This document shows, piece by piece, positions 1 through 6,365 of a stretch of DNA of 10,280 nucleotides (positions within the stretch are counted from its first letter, which is position 1; each line of letters starts with the position of its first letter). Both the position numbers and the translations under genes were made by a program. Source of the stretch: an uncultured bacterium (GTDB lineage Bacteria; Patescibacteriota; Minisyncoccia; Phycocordibacterales; PALSA-1337); contig CAIKDL010000121.1 in NCBI GenBank assembly GCA_903826185.1, positions 1 through 10,280 of the forward strand, read 5' to 3'. Under the pieces are notes generated by a model. It did no database searches. It was not told the origin of the DNA and saw only the letters and a list, made by a program, of their open reading frames with translations.

Positions 1-1347
1 ACCAGCGGCCGTCGTAAACACCGTCACCCCCGTCATCCCACTAAACGTACCACTTTGGTTGAAGCTGCCACCAACTGTAAGTGTAGTAGCACCTAACGTT
101 ATTTGACCACCAGAGTTGTTGGTAAGACCCCCAGGAATAGACATACTCGTCAGAGACGAAGCGGTAATAGTGCCGTTATTCGTAAGCGATGTACCACTTC
201 CAAGAGACAAGCCGGTACCATTATGGATTATCGTACCGTTGTTGATAAATGGTTCGCCACCACCATTCATATTAGCCATCGACCATGAACCTCCAGCCGG
301 AACTATCATAGTACCGTTGTTTGTGAAAGTATAACCACCACTGAAATACCACGTCGATGATGTATCAACAGTCACAGTACACCCAGAAGATATACTGAAA
401 CTACCCCAACTACCACCAGGTAAGTATGTGTTATTACTCACCAACCCAGGAAAAGTTCCCGTACAGGACACCCAGGAACTACTATAGTTATAGTTGCCGG
501 CGAGTACCACTTTCGTAGTAGGATTTATGTTCAATGTACCACTCTGAGTCAGACCGAGCACGCTCATTGACACTCCGGAGGTATAATTAATCGTGCCATT
601 ATTTGCGATACTAACATACGGAGCGAAAGACCAACCTAAACCATTGTTAGTTATGGTTCCGTTGTTAACCAAAGATGAGGCATATGGATTGTTGTAGAAA
701 CTCCACGTCTTACCAGCTGGTACAGTCATAGTACCGTTATTTGTGAGAGTGCCGCCATAACTCATGCTCCAAGTGACATCGGCATTCAACGTCACCGAAC
801 ATCCGCTTCCTATGGCCTCAGTAGCATTATATGCACCCGTTTGAATAGCAAAAATTCCACTAAATGGAACTGAACACGAAAATGTTTGACCACTACTATT
901 AAAAATGATCGATCCTGTATTTGTCCCGCCAGTCAAAGAAAAATTTCCCGACATAGTTGTGAAAGTGGATGTCGATACTGAAGTGAATGTTCCACCAGCT
1001 TGAGAGAAGCTGCCGGTCATGGTTATAGGAATACCAGAATTTTGAGTGATGGCCTGGGTATAGCCGGAAGTGATACTTATGCCAAGCACACTGAACGCCA
1101 CGTCTATCTTGGCATTTGTATTGCCGTTGTTGGCAACGCCGCCGTCGAATACAGCAACATCGGATGTGCCCGGCACGCTGGCTCCACTGGCACCACCGGA
1201 AACTGTAGACCAGCTCGAGGTCAGGTTCGTACTAGCATTTGCCGCTCCAACCCAAAATCTATTTGCTGCAAAAGCTTTTGTTGAAAAAATCACAAAGGAG
1301 AGAGAAACAAGAGCAGAAGTTATCAGAATTTTTTTGTAAGATTTCAT
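1..1347 (-). CDS. Secreted beta-rich repeat surface protein, N-terminal 449 residues (3' end beyond window)
   Basis: The frame is open from ATG at 1347 to the window edge, giving 449 codons without a stop. Residues 1-27 are a clear Sec signal peptide (MKSYKK, a hydrophobic core, then AFA with signal peptidase I cleavage before ANRFWVG). The mature protein is almost entirely Ser/Thr/Gly/Asn with very few charged residues. It begins with an RFWVG...SSWSTVSGGASGASVPGT segment, a type I associate with large exported CPR and Bacteroidetes proteins. Many NNGTI/NNGTM motifs follow (residues 203-207, 228-232, 249-253, 343-347, 369-373, 390-393), suggesting a parallel beta-helix or stacked beta-strand fibre. 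Cys158, Cys183, Cys295 and Cys323 sit at equivalent places in a ~140-residue repeat. The start lies 34 bp after a truncated pilin gene and no Shine-Dalgarno is seen. A surface adhesin or cell-wall fibre role is inference; no catalytic motif is visible. Confidence 0.85.
   Translation of the reverse strand, partial: MKSYKKILITSALVSLSFVIFSTKAFAANRFWVGAANASTNLTSSWSTVSGGASGASVPGTSDVAVFDGGVANNGNTNAKIDVAFSVLGISITSGYTQAITQNSGIPITMTGSFSQAGGTFTSVSTSTFTTMSGNFSLTGGTNTGSIIFNSSGQTFSCSVPFSGIFAIQTGAYNATEAIGSGCSVTLNADVTWSMSYGGTLTNNGTMTVPAGKTWSFYNNPYASSLVNNGTITNNGLGWSFAPYVSIANNGTINYTSGVSMSVLGLTQSGTLNINPTTKVVLAGNYNYSSSWVSCTGTFPGLVSNNTYLPGGSWGSFSISSGCTVTVDTSSTWYFSGGYTFTNNGTMIVPAGGSWSMANMNGGGEPFINNGTIIHNGTGLSLGSGTSLTNNGTITASSLTSMSIPGGLTNNSGGQITLGATTLTVGGSFNQSGTFSGMTGVTVFTTAAG
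280..804 (-). repeat. Tandem ~140-residue repeat inside the surface protein gene
   Basis: Residues 182-216 (positions 700-804) and 322-356 (positions 280-384) are clearly homologous at an offset of exactly 140 residues. Both run GC(S/T)VTV/L, then TW, then TNNGTM, then VPAG and WS. The upstream Cys also recurs (CSVPFSG near residue 158, CTGTFPG near 295), so each unit has two cysteines about 25-28 residues apart. After residue 405 the sequence again resembles the start of a unit (GLTNNSGG... LTVGGSFNQSGTF), so a third copy probably continues past the window edge. Nucleotide identity is moderate, which points to an old duplication. Confidence 0.75.
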
Positions 1348-1381
1348 TTCTATTGAAAATCGAGGGCGCTTTTATTTATAC

Positions 1382-1603
1382 TCAATTTACTCCTTTCGAA
1401 CTTTGCACAGCTTCAAGGAGCTTGTTCTCGATGAAGCGTCCGTTGTCATTGACTTCCTGCCAAGCCTGGATCTTACTCGAACTATTGACACCATTGAAGA
1501 TGAACCCGCTGATGAAATATAAGATGATAGCCAAAATGGCTATATATATGATGATTTCTATGAGAGTAAAGCCGCCAGTTTGTGAGATTTGAGCTTTGAA
1601 CAC
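1382..1603 (-). CDS. Short PilW/GspJ-like prepilin, apparently truncated (73 aa)
   Basis: A class III prepilin N-terminus is present: a short leader ending in GG, then FTLIEIIIYIAILAIIL, with prepilin peptidase cleavage between Gly11 and Phe12 and Glu at mature position +5. It continues as an amphipathic helix (KIQAWQEVNDNGRFIENKLL) and stops after KGVN. The start chosen is GTG at 1603, giving a normal 11-residue leader. An in-frame ATG at 1753 would add 50 residues of unlikely sequence and would place the TATAAT box inside the gene. Minor pseudopilins of this type normally carry about 100 more residues of C-terminal beta-sheet, which are missing. The gene may be a decayed remnant or a pilin reduced to its helix. 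The pilin assignment is firm; the PilW/GspJ subtype is inferred from the IENKL...A region. Confidence 0.75.
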   Translation of the reverse strand: MFKAQISQTGGFTLIEIIIYIAILAIILYFISGFIFNGVNSSSKIQAWQEVNDNGRFIENKLLEAVQSSKGVN

Positions 1604-1610
1604 GCTTAGT

Positions 1611-1619
1611 ATTATAGCA
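1611..1619 (-). promoter_or_regulatory. Extended -10 promoter of the short pilin and surface protein genes
   Basis: On the minus strand the sequence reads TGCTATAAT, a perfect extended -10 element (TGnTATAAT). No convincing -35 box lies 16-18 bp upstream. Only 7 bases separate the TATAAT from the GTG start at 1603, so transcription would begin at or within a base or two of the start codon, giving a leaderless message. Confidence 0.6.
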
Positions 1620-1689
1620 GTTCTTGGGGCTGATTTATAGGCAAAATATGGGGCGGCGTGGGGATAAAAAGTTATGGGCGAAATTAGTA

Positions 1690-1715
1690 TTGACAGGATT
1701 GTGGTTTTTGATAAT
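1690..1715 (+). promoter_or_regulatory. Possible plus-strand promoter antisense to the mazF-like 3' end
   Basis: TTGACA at 1690-1695 is followed after only 14 bases by GATAAT (1710-1715), or after 16 by TAATAT. It points toward the mazF-like gene end. No plus-strand protein gene follows. A transcript starting near 1722 would reach the hairpin at 1765-1801 and its T-rich plus-strand tail. The spacing is not ideal, so this is a weak call. Confidence 0.25.
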
Positions 1716-1764
1716 ATAGAGATACAAATGGCCTTCGGGGCCCGCCCCTTCACTGGGGAGAAAG

Positions 1765-1801
1765 AGAAGAGCCGTCAGAGTAAATCTTTGACGGCTCTTC
1801 T
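1765..1801 (-). terminator. Strong hairpin terminator overlapping the mazF-like stop codon
   Basis: AGAAGAGCCGTCA (1765-1777) and TGACGGCTCTTCT (1789-1801) form a perfect 13-bp stem with an 11-base loop. On the minus strand the stem includes the last codons and the TGA stop (1775-1777) of the mazF-like gene and is followed by CTTTCTC. On the plus strand it is followed by TATCTTT. It could therefore work in both directions, and it separates the toxin gene from the short pilin gene below. Confidence 0.7.
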
Positions 1802-2174
1802 TATCTTTAAGAAAGTCTTACCGCTGACTACCCCTATCTTATTGATCAGTCTTTTCGTATCGATAAGTCTGATCTGAGAGATTATAGCAAATGCTATTTG
1901 GTCATCTACTAGACCAATATTCATGTAGAATTTATGATTCTTATGCGCTGTCGTCAATGGAACTACTAAACATATTATGTCTGTTGAAACCTCTAATTAT
2001 TAAAACCGGGCGTTCACCGACAAACCCAGAACCATCTTCTTCAAATCCGATGTTAGTACCCAAGGAACACCACCATATCTCTTGCTGACTATAATATTTA
2101 TTAACTCCATTTTGGTGAATGCTTTTCTTGTGAAGATTCCAACTATCAAAATTCTTGACGTAAATATTTTCCAT
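1775..2174 (-). pseudogene. MazF/PemK-family toxin gene broken by a +1 frameshift
   Basis: Two overlapping frames together make one protein of about 132 residues. The N-terminal part (2174 to 1968, 69 residues) contains YYSQQEIWWCSLGTNIGFEEDG and ERPVLIIRGFN, the signature of the MazF/PemK-like proteins common in CPR genomes. The C-terminal part (1966 to 1775) reads VVPLTTAHKNHKFY, then AIISQIRLIDTKRLINKIG, the expected rest of the fold. One extra base near 1967 (in TTTAGTA on the coding strand) separates them; without correction the first frame adds SSSIDDSA and stops at 1941. Family members are mRNA interferases, so loss of function would be tolerable. No antitoxin gene adjoins it, which is usual for this subgroup as far as I know. 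ATG at 2192 is an alternative start. A sequencing error is possible, as is recoding, but the latter is less likely. Confidence 0.8.
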
Positions 2175-2180
2175 GCGACC

Positions 2181-2186
2181 ATCATA
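2181..2186 (-). promoter_or_regulatory. Possible -10 box of the mazF-like gene
   Basis: The minus strand reads TATGAT (5 of 6 to TATAAT) only 6 bases before ATG at 2174. No good -35 is seen. If real, it selects the 2174 start over the in-frame ATG at 2192, and the message would be leaderless. Evidence is weak on its own but matches the arrangement at 1611 and 3306. Confidence 0.35.
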
Positions 2187-2278
2187 AACCATCGAGATAA
2201 AATTCCACTGAAAAAGTTATGAAGGGATGATGAAAAAATGCCGAGGAAAAATTTGCCGCGAGAAATTTATTTCCTACA

Positions 2279-2818
2279 TCACATCCCCGTCGGTCTCGCT
2301 AAACGCCAGTTAGTTAAGATCGTTGTCAGACTAACAGAGTCCGGTACATTGCGAGCGCTCGTCCAAGTGACAGTGCTGGTGACCATGGCCATGGAGGCGC
2401 TGGTGAATGGCGCGCTCGCCGGATTCAAAGTGATAGTCAATGAACGATGAAACTTGACATCAACAGTATCAGAGGCGGTTCCAGAAAAAACCCAACCGTA
2501 ACCTCCGGCGCCAGATGCAAGTCCACAAGGACCAGGAACGCAAGAACTAAATGGAGTAGCGAAAGCAGTCGCATCTGTCGTTGAGGCGTTTGTCGCCGAG
2601 TCGCGAATGGAAGTCACCGCTTCTATTCCCTCTCGCGCGATCTGAACTGCTTCGGCTTTGTCTAAGTCGACGCGCGTGGAAGTATTAGCATCGATGATCA
2701 GATTACCAGCGACGATAGATCCGATGGCGAAGATGGAGATCGCTAGGACCAATTCTAGTAGGCTAAAACCGTCTAAGCTTTTTTGCGCGAAATTTTTTGT
2801 GCGGGAATTTTTTGCCAT
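2279..2818 (-). CDS. PilV-like minor pseudopilin (179 aa)
   Basis: The N-terminus has a basic leader, then DGFSLLELVLAISIFAIGS, with cleavage between Gly17 and Phe18 and Glu at mature position +5. A single hydrophobic helix of about 22 residues follows, then AEAVQIAREGIEAVTSIRDSA, a helix pattern typical of PilV-like pseudopilins in CPR genomes. The rest is a Ser/Thr-rich C-terminal domain with a CVPGPC pair and a region ending TLNPASAPFTS...VTSTVTW. Such proteins sit at or near the pilus tip and help initiate assembly. ATG at 2818 follows the stop of the upstream pseudopilin by one base (TAA-A-ATG), implying translational coupling. ATG at 2833 would overlap that gene and is the alternative. 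It is the last pilus gene before the mazF-like gene. Confidence 0.85.
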   Translation of the reverse strand: MAKNSRTKNFAQKSLDGFSLLELVLAISIFAIGSIVAGNLIIDANTSTRVDLDKAEAVQIAREGIEAVTSIRDSATNASTTDATAFATPFSSCVPGPCGLASGAGGYGWVFSGTASDTVDVKFHRSLTITLNPASAPFTSASMAMVTSTVTWTSARNVPDSVSLTTILTNWRLARPTGM

Positions 2819-2819
2819 T

Positions 2820-3296
2820 TTAATTTTCCACAACGGATCCCAAGCTGTCGACGGTGACGGTCCTGGTCAATCCATTCCAAGAGATAGTGGTTGTGCCGGT
2901 CACTGACGGAGTACCGGTATGCTTAGCAAAATTTATCTCCGCAGCCGATCCTGGGAATGTGATGGTGGTGTTACTCAGTACCTGGTAAGTCTCATCGTAC
3001 GGAGTATTGTGCGTTGAACAAGCTGGTCCGGACGCACCTTGGTATAAGACAAATGATGTCGTGAAGCCGCTTGTAATATTGACACAAACCCCGAACTGAG
3101 AATCGTTCTTCTGGGCGACTGCCTGGCTGCGTGCACGTGTAAGAGAATCACCGATTTGGCCTTGTATACCATTTATGGTTTGGCCGTTATAGAATTGCAA
3201 GCCAAGCGGTGCGGAAACTATGGATATAAGCGCGATGATGGCCACGACCATTATCATTTCTAGGATTGTGAAGCCTTTTTGAGTGCCTTTGCTCAT
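2820..3296 (-). CDS. GspH/FimT-like pseudopilin (158 aa)
   Basis: MSKGTQKGFTILEMIMVVAIIALISI is a textbook class III prepilin start (first residues MSKGTQKG, then FTILE), with cleavage between Gly8 and Phe9 and Glu at +5. The following helix carries LTRARSQAVAQ, the region that defines GspH/FimT-like minor pilins. A beta-rich C-terminal part follows, with two cysteines (in FGVCVN and GPACST) that may pair, and ends SLGSVVEN. ATG at 3296 is preferred. Reading further upstream to 3440 adds 48 residues that lie in the palindromic gap and have no pilin character. A TGCTATTAT box lies just upstream. It probably acts as a minor subunit of the pilus assembled by the PilB and PilC proteins encoded upstream. 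Confidence 0.88.
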   Translation of the reverse strand: MSKGTQKGFTILEMIMVVAIIALISIVSAPLGLQFYNGQTINGIQGQIGDSLTRARSQAVAQKNDSQFGVCVNITSGFTTSFVLYQGASGPACSTHNTPYDETYQVLSNTTITFPGSAAEINFAKHTGTPSVTGTTTISWNGLTRTVTVDSLGSVVEN

Positions 3297-3305
3297 TATT
3301 ATAAA

Positions 3306-3314
3306 ATAATAGCA
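3306..3314 (-). promoter_or_regulatory. Extended -10 promoter of the minor pseudopilin genes
   Basis: The minus strand reads TGCTATTAT, matching TGnTATAAT at all but one position, and no -35 box is evident. The ATG at 3296 follows after 9 bases, so the message would have 0-4 leader bases. This suggests the minor pilins can be expressed independently of pilA-pilB-pilC. Confidence 0.5.
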
Positions 3315-3386
3315 TATTGTGGTTTTTTTTGCGGGTGCAAGTCGCCAGTGTGGGCCCGACGCCGGTTTTACGGATAGAAATGATAG

Positions 3387-3545
3387 GTGCGAGGCACATA
3401 CACTTTGGGTATATCGTAACTTTGACCGGATTCCGGTCAAAGTACCAACTATGCCAAACAGGTATGTACTTTAGGTATATTGGTACTTCGACGGCTTTTA
3501 CGTCCGAATTTTGCAAAAATGGACGGAAATCCAGTCGAAAGGCCG
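3387..3545. repeat. Nested palindromic and direct repeat element between pilC and the pseudopilin gene
   Basis: The 289-bp gap (3297-3585) holds no plausible gene but has strong repeat structure. Two direct copies (3402-3426 and 3468-3492) match at 20 of 25 bases, 66 bp apart. A third copy is inverted at about 3433-3455. ACTTTGACCGG (3419-3429), a 3-base loop, and CCGGTCAAAGT (3433-3443) form a perfect 11-bp hairpin. The second copy starts an imperfect hairpin: TTCGAC (3487-3492) with GTCGAA (3534-3539), and inside it CGTCC (3501-3505) with GGACG (3521-3525), around the palindrome TTTTGCAAAA (3509-3518). AAGTACCAA (3440-3448) also pairs with TTGGTACTT (3480-3488), so alternative folds compete. 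It may be a REP/MITE-like element, an attenuator, or a regulator target; the sequence does not decide which. Confidence 0.75.
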
Positions 3546-3585
3546 ACCCCACCCAGGAGGTGTGTCGCCCCTCCCAACCAAAAAA

Positions 3586-4638
3586 CTAACTCAAACTTCC
3601 CGTCAACTTATAGATCGGCAATATGATAGCCAAAGCCAAAGTAGCCACAGCCACGCCGATGATGACCAGCAAGACTGGCTCGATAACTACCGGTAAACGC
3701 TTGGTTTTGATATTAATCTCCTTGGTATAATAATCAGCCAAATTAGCGAAAGATTCCTGCATGGAACCAGAGTTCTCACCCACTGACAAAAGGTTGACGA
3801 AGTTCGGCGGATACAACGAAGGATACATCTTCACGGTCTCCGTCACGGAAACACCATTCATGAGCCTGGTCCTCATATCGGTCAAAGCTTTCTTATAATA
3901 AAGATTACCGGTACCAACGAAAGCGATCTCCAGAGACTCATCAACGGTCAGACCGGATTTCAAAAGCGTCGCCATGAGCTGACTGAAAAGAGCCAACTGA
4001 TAATCGCGAATCATATCGCCGGCAAAAAATACATGGATGGAAGTCCTATCGATTATCATTTTCACGGCTTTTGTGTGCATCAGCACCTGGAAAATAACAA
4101 ACACCAGCACCAAGCCGACTATCACCATTATCCAATTCAACTGCAAAAAAACTGACGCATCCAAAATGAACTGCGTTATCCACGGCAACTTCACGTGAAG
4201 GCTCAAGAACATTGGCACAAGCTTCGGCAAAATAAAGATCGCCAAACCACCACCCAAGAAAACCGTGGCACCGACGACCAATTTAGGATACAAAGTCACG
4301 GAGCTGATCTCCTTGCGCAAGTTACTATCGCGACTTAGCCAATCAGCCAAGAAATCCAAGTTCTCTGGCAATGAACCGGAAAGCTCTCCAGCGCGCACCA
4401 AGCTGGTGACGACCGTACCGAAACGACTACTGCTATTAGACATGGCCGTGAAGAGAGACACTCCTTTGGCCAGGTGGCTACTGATCTCCGTCAATGTCGT
4501 ACGCAAACCCTTTGAGCGAGCTTGGTTTGCCAAAGACAAGATGGCTTCATCGATAGAGACCCCACCGCGCAAAAGCACAGACAAGTTCTTGGCGAATTCA
4601 ACCTGGTCCTCCAGTTGTAATGTGGTCTTAAAAGTCAT
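3586..4638 (-). CDS. pilC: Type IV pilus inner-membrane platform protein PilC (GspF family)
   Basis: PilC/GspF is the polytopic membrane protein on which the pilus is assembled; the PilB ATPase docks to its cytoplasmic domains. At 350 residues this copy is slightly short compared with the usual ~400. Two repeated T2SSF domains are visible: the first at about 10-130 with LLRGGVSIDEAI and VRAGELSGSLPENL (81-94), the second at about 215-335 with LLKSGLTVDESLEIA and SVGENSGSMQESF (285-297). Three membrane segments are seen near 119-139, 169-188 and 320-342, the last ending in ILPIYKLTGSLS, the standard family ending. The gene starts 25 bp after the pilB stop, so the two are surely co-transcribed. 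The missing N-terminal stretch is the lead-in found in longer homologues. Confidence 0.95.
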   Translation of the reverse strand: MTFKTTLQLEDQVEFAKNLSVLLRGGVSIDEAILSLANQARSKGLRTTLTEISSHLAKGVSLFTAMSNSSSRFGTVVTSLVRAGELSGSLPENLDFLADWLSRDSNLRKEISSVTLYPKLVVGATVFLGGGLAIFILPKLVPMFLSLHVKLPWITQFILDASVFLQLNWIMVIVGLVLVFVIFQVLMHTKAVKMIIDRTSIHVFFAGDMIRDYQLALFSQLMATLLKSGLTVDESLEIAFVGTGNLYYKKALTDMRTRLMNGVSVTETVKMYPSLYPPNFVNLLSVGENSGSMQESFANLADYYTKEINIKTKRLPVVIEPVLLVIIGVAVATLALAIILPIYKLTGSLS

Positions 4639-4663
4639 GAAAATGATCCGGCGCGCCTCGTAT

Positions 4664-6358
4664 CTAATTCGTCAATCCGAGGATCTCTTCGAAAGTGGTC
4701 TGCCCCCTGAAGACCAAACCTACGCCATTGTAGAATATGGGTATCATACCATTTTCCGCGGCTTTTGCCTCTATAGCTGAAGCTGAAGATTTCTTGATGA
4801 TAAGATCTCGAATATCGTCGTCGATCGACATGACTTCGAAAATACCCATACGACCAAGATAACCTGTATGATTGCAATTTTTGCAACCAGTTCCCTTGTA
4901 GAGCTTCAGATCTTCTATGCGTTGTCCTGGGAAATGTTTAGTCATCAGGTTTTTGAATTCTGACGTATCCTTGATGCGCTTGATCTCCGAAAGATTCTCT
5001 GGATGTGGCGGATACAGGATCTTGCAATAAGAGCAGATCTTGCGAACCAATCTTTGTGAGATGACGACGCTAACGGAAGAAGCTACCAAGAACGGTTCGA
5101 CACCCATATCAGTTAAACGAGGAAAGATCGTGGCGGCGTCGTTGGAGTGCATAGTTGAAAGCAACATGTGACCGGTCATGGCCGCATTCACAGCGATCGA
5201 AGCGGTCTCATTGTCACGGATCTCACCGACCATGATCACGTCTGGGTCTTGACGAACGATCTCACGCAAACCATTGGCGAAGGTAATATTCTTCTTAGCA
5301 TTCACTTGGATCTGCTGGACCTTGGTGACGCTATATTCAACTGGATCTTCGATGGTAACGATATTGATCGGCATTTGATTCAAAACAAGCATGAGAGAAT
5401 ACAAAGTCGTGGTCTTTCCAGCACCAGTCGGACCGACCACGATGATCATACCGTAAGGCTTATCTATGGCGGTCTTGACCTTTTCCATATCCTCATCGAG
5501 TAAGCCCAAATCTTCCAGGGTCATCTTCCTAGATTTTTCCGAAAGAATACGCATAACCACGTTCTCTCCGTGTGTGATCGGCAAGATTGAAACGCGCACA
5601 TCGAACTTAATCTTGTCTTTAGCATAATCGAAACGCCCGTCTTGCGTGGCATCTTGTTCGTCAGTACGCAGATGCGACATGATCTTTATTCTGGAAACTA
5701 CAGCACGATGCATGTCCATGGGATATTTTGAGACTTCATAGAGTGTTCCGTCTATACGGAAACGCACGGACACGAATCCGTCAGCTGCAGGTTCGAGGTG
5801 AATATCAGAAGCACCATTCTCATATGAATAATCCAAAAGCCTATCGACCAGAGTCACCGGACTGGTTTCATTCTTGTTCACTTCGTAATCCTCTATCAAA
5901 TCCTTGACGGTCTTATATATATTGTCTTTGTAGTTCTTGAAGGCCTCACGCATACCAAAAGGTGTGGCGTAATAAACCGTCACTTTGCCTTTAGCCACCT
6001 TGGTAAGAGAATCTATAAACTCGATATTGCTCGGGTCAGTGATAGCTAGACTTATGTCATCGACTTCTTTGTTAAAAACGACCGCACCTTGAGAGCGCGC
6101 CACCAATTCTGGAAGGACTTCGAAAGCTTCATTGCCGACTCCCTGTTCATTGATATCGACGAAAGGCACACCGTATTCCCTAGCGATCAATTCACCCAAG
6201 TCGTGATCTTTCATCTCACCGCGTTCAACCAGAGAAATCTCGACCGGCTGATTGAGCTTGTCGGCATCATCTGTGGCCGCATTGAAGCGAAGCTCATCTA
6301 TATGACCTTTTGAAACAAGTAATTCCTTTAACTTTTCGCGATCATATGATAATGACAT
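4664..6358 (-). CDS. pilB: Type IV pilus assembly ATPase PilB (GspE family)
   Basis: This cytoplasmic hexameric ATPase powers pilus extension. At 564 residues it has the normal length. An N-terminal GspE/MshE-like domain spans about 45-155. The motor follows, with the N2 region ENGASDIHLEP (180-190), Walker A GPTGAGKTTT (309-318), the Asp box IVTIEDPVEY (333-342), Walker B DVIMVGEIRD (373-382) and the His box TGHMLLSTMHSNDA (395-408). Two CxxC pairs, Cys442/Cys445 and Cys492/Cys495, form the zinc-binding element that marks PilB/GspE and is absent from the retraction ATPase PilT. All catalytic motifs are intact. The gene starts 7 bp after the prepilin gene stop, with a weak AGG upstream, and pilC follows. 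No pilT is present in this window. Confidence 0.97.
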   Translation of the reverse strand: MSLSYDREKLKELLVSKGHIDELRFNAATDDADKLNQPVEISLVERGEMKDHDLGELIAREYGVPFVDINEQGVGNEAFEVLPELVARSQGAVVFNKEVDDISLAITDPSNIEFIDSLTKVAKGKVTVYYATPFGMREAFKNYKDNIYKTVKDLIEDYEVNKNETSPVTLVDRLLDYSYENGASDIHLEPAADGFVSVRFRIDGTLYEVSKYPMDMHRAVVSRIKIMSHLRTDEQDATQDGRFDYAKDKIKFDVRVSILPITHGENVVMRILSEKSRKMTLEDLGLLDEDMEKVKTAIDKPYGMIIVVGPTGAGKTTTLYSLMLVLNQMPINIVTIEDPVEYSVTKVQQIQVNAKKNITFANGLREIVRQDPDVIMVGEIRDNETASIAVNAAMTGHMLLSTMHSNDAATIFPRLTDMGVEPFLVASSVSVVISQRLVRKICSYCKILYPPHPENLSEIKRIKDTSEFKNLMTKHFPGQRIEDLKLYKGTGCKNCNHTGYLGRMGIFEVMSIDDDIRDLIIKKSSASAIEAKAAENGMIPIFYNGVGLVFRGQTTFEEILGLTN

Positions 6359-6365
6359 GAATTAT

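Noticed and set aside
280..804. CRISPR-like array from the regularly spaced repeats
   Set aside because: The repeats are diverged, 420 bp apart and within an open reading frame; they encode repeated protein units.
1239..1592. 117-codon plus-strand open frame
   Set aside because: Antisense to the surface protein start and the short pilin; its hydrophobic stretches mirror the pilin helix.
1604..1753. Extension of the short pilin to ATG at 1753
   Set aside because: It would create a 60-residue leader with unrelated sequence and place the perfect TATAAT box inside the coding region.
3297..3552. Upstream extensions of the pseudopilin frame (to 3440) and a 121-codon minus-strand frame (3187-3552)
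   Set aside because: They cover the palindromic gap, have no family character, and would bury the normal prepilin leader far from the N-terminus.
3540..3585. Terminator directly after pilC
   Set aside because: A GGAGG/CCTCC stem can form and a T6 run follows the stop, but the T run precedes the stem on the coding strand, so the order is wrong for an intrinsic terminator.
4265..4780. 171-codon plus-strand open frame
   Set aside because: It lies antisense across the well-supported pilC and pilB genes and its translation shows no domain pattern.
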